Source of the DNA: Burkholderiales bacterium
GTDB lineage: Bacteria; Pseudomonadota; Gammaproteobacteria; Burkholderiales; Burkholderiaceae_C
NCBI GenBank assembly: GCA_016191525.1
Contig: JACPOK010000014.1
Location: 496,001 to 560,000, forward strand
DNA: 64,000 bases
Reading direction: 5' to 3'
Shown here: positions 21,760 through 30,480 of the stretch, piece by piece
How positions within the stretch are numbered: position 1 is the stretch's first letter
How the letters are laid out: each line of letters starts with the position of its first letter
Made by a program: the position numbers and the translations under genes
The notes under the pieces: generated by a model
Seen by the model: only the letters and a program-made list of their open reading frames with translations
The model's database searches: none
Told to the model about the DNA's origin: nothing

Positions 21760-23004
21760 ATGACCGACCTGCTCAAAACCAAACTTTCCCGCCGCGCGGT
21801 GCTGCAAGCCGCCGCTGTCGGCGCCGTGGGCGTATCGCCCGCGCTGCGCTCAGTGGTGTACGCCCAGGGCTCGGACAAGCCGGAGAAGGAAGAGGTCAAG
21901 ATCGGCTTCATCCCGCTGACGGATTGCGCCAGCGTGGTGATGGCCTCGGTGCTGGGCATCGACAAGAAGTACGGCGTCAAGATCATCCCGACCAAGGAAG
22001 CCTCCTGGGCCGGCGTGCGCGACAAGCTTGTGAACGGCGAACTGGACTTCGCCCACGTGCTGTACGGCCTGGTCTACGGCGTGCACATGGGCACCTCGGG
22101 TCCCAAGAAGGACATGGCCGTCCTGATGACGCTCAACAACAACGGGCAGGCCATCACGCTTTCCAAGAAGCTGGCCGACAAGGGCGCCGTGGACGGCGCC
22201 GGCCTGGCCAAGCTGATGGCGGCTGAAAAGCGCGAATACACCTTCGCCCAGACATTCCCCACCGGCACCCACGCGATGTGGCTTTACTACTGGCTGGCGG
22301 CCAACGGCATCAACCCGATGAAGGACGCCAAGGTCATCACCGTGCCGCCGCCCCAGATGGTGGCCAACATGCGCGTCGGCAACATGGACGGCTTCTGCGT
22401 GGGCGAGCCCTGGGGCCACCGCGCCATCATCGACGGCATCGGCGTCACCGCGGTCACCACGCAGGACATCTGGAAGGACCACCCCGAGAAGGTGCTGGGC
22501 ACCTCGGCCGAATTTGTCAAGAAAAACCCCAACACCGCGCGCGCGGTAACGGCGGCGATCCTGGAGGCGGGCAAGTGGATCGACGCCAGCCTGGGCAACA
22601 AGCAGAAGATGGCTGAAACCATCGCTGACAAGAGCTACGTCAACACCAGCGTGGACGCGATCAACCAGCGCATCCTGGGCCGCTACCAGAACGGCATGGG
22701 CAAGACCTGGGACGACCAGAACTACATGAAGTTCTACAACGACGGCGCCGTCAACTTCCCCTACCTGTCCGACGGCATGTGGTTCATCACCCAGCACAAG
22801 CGCTGGGGGCTGATCAAGGACCACCCCGACTACCTGGCGATCGCAAAGCAGATCAACCACATCGACGTCTACAAGCAGGCCGCCACCGCGACCAAGACGC
22901 CCGTGCCCAAGGAGCCGATGCGCAACTCCAAACTCCTGGACGGCGTCGTCTGGGACGGCAAGGACCCGAAGAAGTATGCCGATTCATTCAAGGTCCACGC
23001 CTGA
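21760..23004 (+). CDS. nrtA: Nitrate ABC transporter substrate-binding protein (CmpA/NrtA family)
   Basis: NrtA (414 residues) binds nitrate (and probably nitrite) in the periplasm. The N-terminus KLSRRAVLQAAAVGAVGVSP is a twin-arginine signal, consistent with export of a folded protein. The mature part starts VKIGFIPLTDCASVVMASVL and contains YTFAQTFPTGTHAMWLYYWL, TVPPPQMVANMRVGNMDGFC and VGEPWGHRAI, hallmarks of the NrtA/CmpA/NasF group. ATG 21760 follows a GGAG site and the leader terminator; the upstream open frame crosses the terminator and is not used. Confidence 0.95.
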   Translation: MTDLLKTKLSRRAVLQAAAVGAVGVSPALRSVVYAQGSDKPEKEEVKIGFIPLTDCASVVMASVLGIDKKYGVKIIPTKEASWAGVRDKLVNGELDFAHVLYGLVYGVHMGTSGPKKDMAVLMTLNNNGQAITLSKKLADKGAVDGAGLAKLMAAEKREYTFAQTFPTGTHAMWLYYWLAANGINPMKDAKVITVPPPQMVANMRVGNMDGFCVGEPWGHRAIIDGIGVTAVTTQDIWKDHPEKVLGTSAEFVKKNPNTARAVTAAILEAGKWIDASLGNKQKMAETIADKSYVNTSVDAINQRILGRYQNGMGKTWDDQNYMKFYNDGAVNFPYLSDGMWFITQHKRWGLIKDHPDYLAIAKQINHIDVYKQAATATKTPVPKEPMRNSKLLDGVVWDGKDPKKYADSFKVHA

Positions 23005-23026
23005 AATCCCCCACCAGGAGAACACC

Positions 23027-23968
23027 ATGGTCAGTGCCGTGTTTCATTCCCCGCTCGACAAGTCCGTCGCCGCGCCCCTGCTGCAGGCCCGCGAGGTACA
23101 GCTGTCGGTGAAGACCGTGGCGGCCAACGCTTCGGTCGCGCCCGCCGCCGTGGCCGAGGCGCCCGCGCCGTTCAAGCCCTCGTTCGACTGGCGGGGCCTG
23201 TGGCTGAAGGTGCTGCCGCCGGTCTTCGGCATGGGCCTGCTGGTCGGCCTGTGGGCGCTGATCTCTCTCAAGAGCACCAGCGGATTTCCCTCGCCGATCG
23301 AGACCTTCAAGCAGGCGATCGAAGTGTTCAGCGACCCCTTCTATTCCAAGGGGCCCAACGACCAGGGCATCGGCTGGAACGTGCTGTCCTCGCTCAAGCG
23401 CGTGGCCATGGGCTTTGGCCTCGCGGCCATCGTCGGCATCCCGGCGGGCTTCCTGATCGGCCGCTTCACCTTCCTGTCGCGGATGTTCAACCCGCTGATC
23501 AGCCTGCTGCGCCCGGTCTCGCCGCTGGCCTGGCTGCCGATCGGGCTGATGGTGTTCAAGGGCGCCAACCCGGCCGCCATCTGGACCATCTTCATCTGCT
23601 CCATCTGGCCCATGATCATCAATACCGCGGTGGGCGTTCAGCGCGTGCCCAGCGACTACATGAACGTGGCGCGCGTGCTCAATCTTTCCGAATGGAAGAT
23701 CGTCACCAAGATCCTGTTCCCCGCCGTGCTGCCCTACATGCTCACCGGCGTGCGCCTGGCCGTGGGCACCGCCTGGCTGGTGATCGTGGCCGCCGAGATG
23801 CTCACCGGCGGCGTCGGCATCGGCTTCTGGGTGTGGGACGAGTGGAACAACCTGAACGTCAAGAACATCATCATCGCCATCTTCATGATCGGCATCGTCG
23901 GGCTCGTCCTCGAGTACGCGTTGATCAAGCTGGCCACCGCATTTACTTTCGAAGAGGTGAAGACATGA
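23027..23968 (+). CDS. nrtB: Nitrate ABC transporter permease
   Basis: NrtB (313 residues) is the membrane permease that pairs with NrtA and the ATPase below. The first 55 residues are a non-membrane Ala/Pro-rich tail, followed by about six helices and the EAA-type loop that contacts the ATPase (YMNVARVLNLSEWKIVTKIL). RPVSPLAWLPIGLMVFKGAN is typical of the nitrate/taurine permease group. ATG 23027 has a CAGGAG site; the ending ATGA overlaps the ATPase start by four bases. Confidence 0.94.
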   Translation: MVSAVFHSPLDKSVAAPLLQAREVQLSVKTVAANASVAPAAVAEAPAPFKPSFDWRGLWLKVLPPVFGMGLLVGLWALISLKSTSGFPSPIETFKQAIEVFSDPFYSKGPNDQGIGWNVLSSLKRVAMGFGLAAIVGIPAGFLIGRFTFLSRMFNPLISLLRPVSPLAWLPIGLMVFKGANPAAIWTIFICSIWPMIINTAVGVQRVPSDYMNVARVLNLSEWKIVTKILFPAVLPYMLTGVRLAVGTAWLVIVAAEMLTGGVGIGFWVWDEWNNLNVKNIIIAIFMIGIVGLVLEYALIKLATAFTFEEVKT

Positions 23969-24801
23969 GCGCCAGTTTCAGCAGCAAGTACATCGAGATC
24001 CAGGGCGTCGAGCAGACCTTCAAGACGGCGAAGGGTCCCTTCGTCGCGCTGAAGGACATCAACCTCACCGTGGCCAAGGGCGAGTTCGTGGCGCTGATCG
24101 GGCACTCGGGCTGCGGCAAGTCCACGCTGCTGAACCTGATCGCCGGCCTCACCACGCCCACGCAGGGCAGCCTGATCTGCGCCAACCGCGAAATCGCCGG
24201 CCCCGGCCCCGACCGCGGCGTGGTGTTCCAGAACCACTCGCTGCTGCCCTGGCTGACCTGCTTCGAGAACGTCTACCTGGCGGTGGAACGCGTGTTCGGC
24301 CAGACCCGCGAAGCCGGCATTCCCGCCGAGACCCGGGCGCAGCTGCGCGAACGCACCGAAGCCGCGCTGGCCATGGTGGGCCTGACGCCCGCCGCGCAGA
24401 AGCGCCCCGGCGAGATATCCGGCGGCATGAAGCAGCGCGTGGGCATCGCCCGCGCCCTGTCGATGGAGCCCAACGTGCTGCTGCTGGACGAGCCGTTCGG
24501 CGCGCTGGATGCGCTGACGCGCGCCAAGCTGCAGGACGAGCTGCTGCAGATCGTGTCCACCACGCACAGCACGGTGGTGATGGTCACCCACGACGTGGAC
24601 GAGGCGGTGCTGCTGTCCGACCGCATCGTGATGATGACCAACGGGCCGGCCGCCACCATTGGCGAGGTGCTGCACGTGGAGCTGGAGCGCCCGCGCAGCC
24701 GGGTGGAACTGGCCGAGGACACGCGCTACCTGCACTACCGCAAGGCCGTGATCGACTTCCTCTACACGCGCCAGTCGCACGTGGAAAAAATGGCCGCGTA
24801 A
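23965..24801 (+). CDS. nrtD: Nitrate ABC transporter ATP-binding protein
   Basis: A 278-residue ABC ATPase of the nitrate/sulfonate/taurine class. Walker A GHSGCGKST, Q-loop QNHSLLPWLT, signature ISGGMKQRVGIARAL, Walker B LLLDEPFGALD and the switch His in THDVDEA are all intact. It is the NrtD type without the extra binding-protein domain of cyanobacterial NrtC. ATG 23965 overlaps the permease stop by four bases; the longer open frame through nrtB is ignored. The kinase gene follows after 49 bases. Confidence 0.94.
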   Translation: MSASFSSKYIEIQGVEQTFKTAKGPFVALKDINLTVAKGEFVALIGHSGCGKSTLLNLIAGLTTPTQGSLICANREIAGPGPDRGVVFQNHSLLPWLTCFENVYLAVERVFGQTREAGIPAETRAQLRERTEAALAMVGLTPAAQKRPGEISGGMKQRVGIARALSMEPNVLLLDEPFGALDALTRAKLQDELLQIVSTTHSTVVMVTHDVDEAVLLSDRIVMMTNGPAATIGEVLHVELERPRSRVELAEDTRYLHYRKAVIDFLYTRQSHVEKMAA

Positions 24802-24850
24802 GCCGGCCACGTGCTGCGAAAAATCAAAAACAGACTGAAGGGATCCCGTC

Positions 24851-26992
24851 ATGGCCGCCGTATTTCCCCTTGATCCCGGCGCCGGGGGCGCCGCCCCCAG
24901 CCGCTCATCGAAGTCGCGCAGCCGCAAGAAGCGCGGCGGCTTCGCCTTCGGCAAGTACCGCGAGATCATCATCGCGGTGGCCTTCTTCCTGCTGTTCGAC
25001 CTGGGCGTGCTGGTCCTGAACTTCTACACCTCGTTCAAGATCGACCAGGACACGGTGGCCATCAACCTGGCGGGCCGCCAGCGCTACGTGTCGCAGCGCA
25101 TCGCCCGCACCCTGCTGGAAATGGATGCGGCCCGCGCCGCCGGCCAGCCCTTCAAGAAGGAAACCCTGGCCGAGCTGCGCGGCGGCACCAATATCTTCAA
25201 CAACTCGCACCAGGCCTTCCGCGAAGGCGGCACCGTGCCCGGCGGCGACGGCAAGCCGGTGTTCCTGGAAGCCGTGACCACTCCCCGCGGCCGCGAGCTG
25301 GAAGCAGGCGTGGACGCGCTCTGGAAACCCTACTTCGAGAAACTGCAGCCTATCCTCAAGGACGAGAGCTTCACGCCGCAGGACCTGGCCGACGCCCTGG
25401 CCTACAGCCAGGCCAACAACAGCAAGCTGCTGAACACGGCCAACGACTTCGTCACCGAGACGCAGCAGATCGGCGCCTCGCGGGCCGCCACGCTGCGCAT
25501 GGTGCAGACCGGCGGCATCCTGCTGGCGCTGCTGAACTTCGCCTTCATCCTGTTCAAGTTCCTGCGCCGCCTGTCCACCTCCGACGCGGCGATCGAGGCG
25601 GCCACCGAGGAGAACCGCGAAATCCTGGTCAGCGTGCGCGAAGGCCTGTTCCTGCTGACGCCCGAGTTCCAGATCGGCTCGCAGCTGTCCCAGTCGGCCC
25701 ACACCCTGTTCGGGCGCAAGCTGGCGCCGGGCGACGACTTCTTCGACCTGCTCGCGCCGCTGGTTTCCGACAAGGCGCTGACCGACGCGCGCGACTACGT
25801 GCAGCTGCTGTTCGCGCCCCACGTCAAGGAAGCACTGGTGCAGGGCATCAACCCGCTGTCGGAGGTGGAGGTCTCGGTCAAGAACCGGCTGGGCCACGAC
25901 ACGCGCCGCTACCTGTCTTTCCATTTCAACCGGGTGCAGGACGACGGCGCGGTGCGCCACCTGCTGGTGACGGTGCAGGACATCTCCGCGCGCATCGAGC
26001 TGGAGACCAAGCTGCAGGGTGAGCGCCAGCGCTCGCAGAAGGAATTCGCGATGCTGCTCAAGGCGATCGACGCGGACCCGGCCCTGCTGCGCCAGTTCGT
26101 CTCGCGCGCCGAGATGAGCCTGCTGGAAGTCAACGACCTGCTGCGCAGCACCTCCGCCGCGCACGGTGAGGGCGCCATCATCAAGCGGCTGGACGAGGCC
26201 GCGCGCCGCATCCACTCGGTCAAGGGCGACGCCGCGATGCTCGGGCTGGAGACCGTGTCGGGCCAGGCCCACCTTTTCGAGACCGAGCTGCAGCGCATCC
26301 GCCAGTCGGGCGGCGCCAGCGGCGACCTGGGCAACGCGCTGCTGTCGCTGCCGATGCCCCTGGAGGAATTGCTCAACAAGGTGGCCGCGCTCAAGAGCCT
26401 GACGGGCCTGCAGCGGCCGGGCATGGCCGAGTTGAACACGGGGGAGGCCATCAATGAAGCGCTGTCCTCGCTGGCGGGCAAGGTGGCGGCCGACAGCGGC
26501 AAGCGGGTGCGGGTGCTGGTGCGCATGGGCAGCCAGAGCGACCTGGAAGAGGCGCCCGGCCACCTGGTGCGCGAGATCGCCGTGCAGCTGGTGCGCAATG
26601 CTGTGGCGCACGGCGTCGAATCGCCGGCGTCGCGCGCCGCGGCAGGCAAGTCGGAGGAAGGGTTCGTGGAAGTGCAGCTGTTGCGCAGCGAAAGCGAGTG
26701 GACACTGTCGGTGCGCGATGACGGCGCGGGCCTGTCGGCGCCGCGCATCCGCCAGGCGCTGCTGGCGCTGGGGTGGTACAACGGCGCGCAGCTCGACAGC
26801 TTCGACGACCGGCAGATCGTCAGCCACATCTTCAAGCCGGGATTCACCACGGCCGGGACGGCGTCGCAGCATGCGGGCCGCGGCGTGGGCCTGGATGTGG
26901 TGCAGGCCAACGTGCAAAAGCTCGGCGCGCGGATGCTGCTCAGTTCGGCGCCTGGCCAGTTCACTGAATTCAAGGTCCGCTTCGCGGCATGA
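24851..26992 (+). CDS. PilJ-type sensor histidine kinase with HPt and CheA-like ATPase domains
   Basis: A 713-residue membrane sensor. After a basic N-terminus come helix 1 (about 39-60), a periplasmic domain with AINLAGRQRYVSQRIA (70-85), which resembles the P-box of NarX/PilJ-type nitrate sensors, and helix 2 (about 219-238). A PAS-like stretch (about 255-385) precedes an HPt domain with phospho-acceptor His 454 (RIHSVKGDAAML) and a HATPase domain with N583/H587, DDGAGL (623-628) and GRGVGLD (677-683). There is no CheW-like domain, so it is not a standard CheA. It lies in the nitrate operon ahead of cheY- and cheX-like genes, so nitrate or nitrite is the likely ligand. Confidence 0.85.
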   Translation: MAAVFPLDPGAGGAAPSRSSKSRSRKKRGGFAFGKYREIIIAVAFFLLFDLGVLVLNFYTSFKIDQDTVAINLAGRQRYVSQRIARTLLEMDAARAAGQPFKKETLAELRGGTNIFNNSHQAFREGGTVPGGDGKPVFLEAVTTPRGRELEAGVDALWKPYFEKLQPILKDESFTPQDLADALAYSQANNSKLLNTANDFVTETQQIGASRAATLRMVQTGGILLALLNFAFILFKFLRRLSTSDAAIEAATEENREILVSVREGLFLLTPEFQIGSQLSQSAHTLFGRKLAPGDDFFDLLAPLVSDKALTDARDYVQLLFAPHVKEALVQGINPLSEVEVSVKNRLGHDTRRYLSFHFNRVQDDGAVRHLLVTVQDISARIELETKLQGERQRSQKEFAMLLKAIDADPALLRQFVSRAEMSLLEVNDLLRSTSAAHGEGAIIKRLDEAARRIHSVKGDAAMLGLETVSGQAHLFETELQRIRQSGGASGDLGNALLSLPMPLEELLNKVAALKSLTGLQRPGMAELNTGEAINEALSSLAGKVAADSGKRVRVLVRMGSQSDLEEAPGHLVREIAVQLVRNAVAHGVESPASRAAAGKSEEGFVEVQLLRSESEWTLSVRDDGAGLSAPRIRQALLALGWYNGAQLDSFDDRQIVSHIFKPGFTTAGTASQHAGRGVGLDVVQANVQKLGARMLLSSAPGQFTEFKVRFAA

Positions 26993-27007
26993 CCTGAAAG
27001 CAATGCC

Positions 27008-27379
27008 ATGCGCCTCCTGATCGTCGATGACTCCAACATGATCCGCTCCCGGATTTCCCGGGTGGTGCAGAACGGCGGGCTGGCCGGCGTAGCGCTGGTG
27101 GGCCTGGCCCGCAACGGCGCCGAGGCCGTGCGAATCGCGCGCGCCACCCAGCCCGAGGTGGTCACCATGGATCTGACCATGCCCGAGATGGACGGCGTGG
27201 AGTGCATCACGCAGCTGCTGCGCATGTTCCCGAAGATCAACATCCTGGTGGTCAGCGCGCTGTCCGACAAATCCACCGCCATCGCGGCGCTCCGGCAGGG
27301 CGCCCGCGGCTTCGTGGCCAAGCCCTTTTCCGACGACGAACTGAAAATGGCGTTGCTCGACGTCATGGAAGTGAGATAA
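27008..27379 (+). CDS. Single-domain CheY-like response regulator
   Basis: A 123-residue receiver with no output domain. Active-site residues are intact: Asp 7/Asp 8, phospho-acceptor Asp 55 (VTMDLTMPEMDG), Ser 83 (VVSAL) and Lys 105 (AKPF). It starts 15 bases after the kinase stop and ends four bases before the CheX gene, so it is probably the kinase's partner. Without an output domain it must act by protein contact; its target is not evident. Confidence 0.92.
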   Translation: MRLLIVDDSNMIRSRISRVVQNGGLAGVALVGLARNGAEAVRIARATQPEVVTMDLTMPEMDGVECITQLLRMFPKINILVVSALSDKSTAIAALRQGARGFVAKPFSDDELKMALLDVMEVR

Positions 27380-27383
27380 CCCC

Positions 27384-27842
27384 ATGGACTCCCTCCACGA
27401 ATCCGAACTCAAGCTCTTCGTCGACTCGGTGCAGCGCTACTTCCAGGTTGTGACCAAGCAGGAGCCGCAGATCACCTCCGCCTTCCTGGGCACCGGCGAC
27501 ATCGAGGGCTACGACTTCAACGGCATCGTCACCTTCTCGGGCAGCTACAACGGGCACGTGATCGTCTCCATGCCCCAGCAGCTGCTGCGCGAGCTGCTGC
27601 TGCTGCAGCGCGAGACCGACCTGTCGGACGGCAACCTGCTGGACGCGGTGGGCGAGATCGCCAACACGCTGGGCGGCAACGCCCGCAAGACGCTGGGCTC
27701 GCAGCTGCAGATCTCGGTGCCCATGAAGCTGCAGGGCGCCTCGGGCATCAAGGCGCGCGTGCGCAAGCACCCCTACGTCATCACGCTGCGCTGGAACCAC
27801 CAGCCGGCGCTGGTGTGCGTGGACATGGAAAAGCGGCTGTGA
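27384..27842 (+). CDS. CheX-family phosphatase
   Basis: A 152-residue CheX/CheC-type protein. The family catalytic motif ExxN is seen as EIANTLGGNARKTLG (Glu 91, Asn 94), and the N-terminal half has the beta-sheet pattern FNGIVTFSGSYNGHVIVSMP typical of CheX. CheX dephosphorylates CheY~P, so the likely substrate is the CheY immediately upstream. It is the last gene of the first nitrate unit. Confidence 0.88.
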   Translation: MDSLHESELKLFVDSVQRYFQVVTKQEPQITSAFLGTGDIEGYDFNGIVTFSGSYNGHVIVSMPQQLLRELLLLQRETDLSDGNLLDAVGEIANTLGGNARKTLGSQLQISVPMKLQGASGIKARVRKHPYVITLRWNHQPALVCVDMEKRL

Positions 27843-27849
27843 GACATGA

Positions 27850-27866
27850 CGCACCTGATGCGTGCA
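27850..27866 (+). promoter_or_regulatory. NtrC-like site upstream of nirB
   Basis: GCAC (27851-27854), seven bases, GTGC (27862-27865) gives the same GCAC-N7-GTGC core as the site before nrtA. It lies directly after the cheX stop and about 115 bases upstream of the -24 box of the nirB sigma-54 promoter. A weaker half-matching site (GCACCAAATAGGCGT) follows at 27869-27883. Confidence 0.55.
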
Positions 27867-27973
27867 TCGCACCAAATAGGCGTCATGCGTGCCGGTCCCG
27901 GCCGCACGAATACCCACATTGGTGCGAATGCCGCGCCAGGCCCCAACTCCTTTTGGTGCGGCAGCCCCAAAAA

Positions 27974-27990
27974 CTGGCATAGCGCTTGCT
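27974..27990 (+). promoter_or_regulatory. Sigma-54 promoter of the nirB operon
   Basis: CTGGCATAGCGCTTGCT matches YTGGCACGRNNNTTGCW except for TA in place of CG at two less critical positions. The -24 GG is 27976-27977 and the -12 GC is 27988-27989, predicting a start near 28001 and a leader of about 24 bases holding only the CTGGAG ribosome site. Unlike nrtA there is no terminator here. Confidence 0.75.
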
Positions 27991-28004
27991 CAATCGAAGC
28001 AAGC
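27984..28004 (+). repeat. 7-bp inverted repeat across the nirB promoter -12 box and start site
   Basis: GCTTGCT (27984-27990) and AGCAAGC (27998-28004) are perfect inverted copies with a 7-base spacer. The left arm contains the -12 element and the right arm the predicted start. It could be an operator or a 5'-end RNA feature; no protein can be named from sequence. Confidence 0.5.
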
Positions 28005-28024
28005 AGTTTTCCTGGAGCACAAGA

Positions 28025-30460
28025 GTGAAAAAATCGAAGTTGGTGATGGTCGGCAATGGCATGGCGGGAGTGCGGACCATTGAAGAGCTTTTGAAGGTCG
28101 CGCCCGACCTGTACGACATCGCCGTGTTCGGCGGCGAACCCCACCCCAACTACAACCGCATCCTGCTGTCGCCGGTGCTTGCCGGCGAACAGACGCTGGA
28201 CGAGATCGTCCTGAACTCCTGGGACTGGTACAAGGAAAACAACATCCGCCTGCACGCCGGCAAGATGGTGACCGAGGTCGACCGCATCCGCCGCGTGGTG
28301 CGCGCCGCCGACGGCACGGAAGAAGAATACGACCGCCTGCTGATGTGCACCGGCTCCAACCCCTTCATCCTGCCGGTGCCGGGCAAGGATTTGAAGGGCG
28401 TGATCGCCTACCGCGACATCGCCGACACCAACACGATGATCGATGCCGCCGCCAGATACAGGAAGGCGGTCGTCATCGGCGGCGGCCTGCTCGGCCTGGA
28501 GGCGGCCAACGGCCTGATGAAGCGCGGCATGGAAGTCACCGTGGTGCACGTGATGCCCTGGCTGATGGAGCGCCAGCTGGATGACGTGGCGGGCAAGCTG
28601 CTGCAGAAGTCGCTGGAAGAGCGCGGCCTGAAATTCATGATCGGCGCGCAGACGCAGGAACTGATCCCCGACAAGGATGGACGTGTGATGGCCATCAAGT
28701 TCAAGGACGGCACCGAAGTGCCGACCGACCTGGTGGTGATGGCCGTCGGCATCCGCCCCAACACGCAGCTGGCCGAGCAGATGCGGCTGCACGTCAACCG
28801 CGGCATCGTTGTGAACGACACCATGCAGACCGTCACCGACGCGCGCATCTATTCCGTCGGTGAATGCGCGGCGCACCGCGGCATCGCCTATGGCCTGGTG
28901 GCCCCGCTGTTCGAGCAGGCCAAGGTCGCCGCCAACCACCTGGCGCAGTTCGGCATCGGCCGCTACACCGGCTCGCTCACCTCCACCAAGCTGAAAGTCA
29001 CGGGCATCGACCTGTTCTCGGCCGGGGAATTCATGGGCGGCGAAGGCACCGAGGAAATCGTGATGTCCGACCCCTTCGCCGGCGTCTACAAGAAGCTGGT
29101 GATCAAGGACGACAAGCTGGTGGGCGCCTGCCTGTACGGCGACACGGTGGACGGCAGCTGGTACTTCAAGCTGTTGCGCGACGGCCGCAGCGTCAGCGAC
29201 ATCCGCGACAAGCTGATGTTCGGCGAGTCCAGCATCGGCGATGTGGGCCACGAAGGCCACACCAAGGCCGCCTCCATGCCCGACGACGCCGAAGTCTGCG
29301 GCTGCAACGGCGTGAACAAGGGCACCATCTGCAAGGCCATCAAGGAAAAGGGCCTGTTCACGCTGGACGAGGTGCGCAAGCACACCAAGGCCAGCGCCTC
29401 CTGCGGCTCCTGCACCGGACTGGTGGAACAGATCCTCATGTTCACCGCGGGCGGCGACTACTCCTCCGCGCCCAAGAAGAAGGCCATGTGCGGCTGCACC
29501 GACCACAGCCACCAGGAAGCCCGCGACACCATCCGCCAGCTGAAGCTGCTGACGATAGCCGACGTGTACAAGACCATGGAATGGCGCACGCCCAACGGCT
29601 GCGCCTCGTGCCGCCCGGCCATCAACTACTACCTGCTGTCCACCTGGCCCAAGGAAGCCAAGGACGATCCGCAGAGCCGCTACATCAATGAGCGCAGCCA
29701 CGCCAATATCCAGAAAAACGGCACCTACTCGGTGATCCCGCGCATGTGGGGCGGCGAAACCACGGCCGACGAGCTGCGCCGCATCGCCGACGCGGTGGAT
29801 AAATACAAGATTCCCACCGTCAAGGTCACCGGCGGCCAGCGCATCGACCTGCTGGGCGTTAAGAAGGAAGACCTGCAGAACGTCTGGAAGGACATCGGCA
29901 TGCCCTCCGGCCACGCTTATGCCAAGGCGCTGCGCACGGTGAAGACCTGTGTGGGCAGCGAATGGTGCCGCTTCGGCACCCAGGACAGCACGCAGATGGG
30001 CAAGGACCTGGAGCGGGCCCTGTGGCGCATGTACGCGCCGCACAAGGTCAAGCTGGCCGTCTCGGGGTGCCCGCGCAACTGCGCCGAGGCCGGCATCAAG
30101 GACGTCGGCGTGATCGGCGTGGACAGCGGCTGGGAAATCTACGTCGCCGGCAACGGCGGCATCAAGACCGAGGTGGCGCACTTCTTCTGCAAGCTCAAGA
30201 CCGCCGCCGAAGTGCTGGAATACAGCGGCGCCTTCCTGCAGCTGTACCGCGAGGAAGGCTTCTACCTGGAGCGCACGCTGCACTACGTGAACCGCGTGGG
30301 CCTGGACTACGTGAAGAAGAAGATCCTGGAAGACCACGAAGGCCGCAAGGCCCTGTGGGAACGGCTGCAGTTCAGCCTGGACGGCGAGCCCGATCCCTGG
30401 TTCGAGCACAGCAAGGCCTCGGTGGACACGCGCCAGTTCGAAAAGCTCGAAACGGCCTGA
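28025..30460 (+). CDS. nirB: Nitrite reductase [NAD(P)H] large subunit
   Basis: NirB (811 residues) reduces nitrite to ammonium in the cytoplasm with NAD(P)H. Domains in order: FAD-binding (VMVGNGMAGVRTIEELL), NAD-binding (AVVIGGGLLGLEAANGL, near 155), a BFD-like [2Fe-2S] domain (CGCNGVNKGTICKAI to SCGSCTGLV), and the siroheme/[4Fe-4S] reductase domain with TCVGSEWCRFG and SGCPRNCAEAG supplying the four cluster Cys. The GTG at 28025 follows a CTGGAG site at good spacing and starts MKKSKLVMVG, so it is preferred to the ATG 39 bases earlier, which would precede the predicted transcription start. Confidence 0.96.
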   Translation: MKKSKLVMVGNGMAGVRTIEELLKVAPDLYDIAVFGGEPHPNYNRILLSPVLAGEQTLDEIVLNSWDWYKENNIRLHAGKMVTEVDRIRRVVRAADGTEEEYDRLLMCTGSNPFILPVPGKDLKGVIAYRDIADTNTMIDAAARYRKAVVIGGGLLGLEAANGLMKRGMEVTVVHVMPWLMERQLDDVAGKLLQKSLEERGLKFMIGAQTQELIPDKDGRVMAIKFKDGTEVPTDLVVMAVGIRPNTQLAEQMRLHVNRGIVVNDTMQTVTDARIYSVGECAAHRGIAYGLVAPLFEQAKVAANHLAQFGIGRYTGSLTSTKLKVTGIDLFSAGEFMGGEGTEEIVMSDPFAGVYKKLVIKDDKLVGACLYGDTVDGSWYFKLLRDGRSVSDIRDKLMFGESSIGDVGHEGHTKAASMPDDAEVCGCNGVNKGTICKAIKEKGLFTLDEVRKHTKASASCGSCTGLVEQILMFTAGGDYSSAPKKKAMCGCTDHSHQEARDTIRQLKLLTIADVYKTMEWRTPNGCASCRPAINYYLLSTWPKEAKDDPQSRYINERSHANIQKNGTYSVIPRMWGGETTADELRRIADAVDKYKIPTVKVTGGQRIDLLGVKKEDLQNVWKDIGMPSGHAYAKALRTVKTCVGSEWCRFGTQDSTQMGKDLERALWRMYAPHKVKLAVSGCPRNCAEAGIKDVGVIGVDSGWEIYVAGNGGIKTEVAHFFCKLKTAAEVLEYSGAFLQLYREEGFYLERTLHYVNRVGLDYVKKKILEDHEGRKALWERLQFSLDGEPDPWFEHSKASVDTRQFEKLETA

Positions 30461-30480
30461 AGAGACAAGACAAGAAAAGA

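Noticed and set aside
21624-22226. Plus-strand frame starting in the nrtA leader
   Set aside because: It overlaps the hairpins and terminator and runs through nrtA in a different frame with shadow-type composition.
27846-28028. A 60-codon plus-strand open frame between cheX and nirB
   Set aside because: It covers the NtrC-like site and the sigma-54 promoter, has no ribosome site, and resembles no family; the stretch is better read as control DNA.
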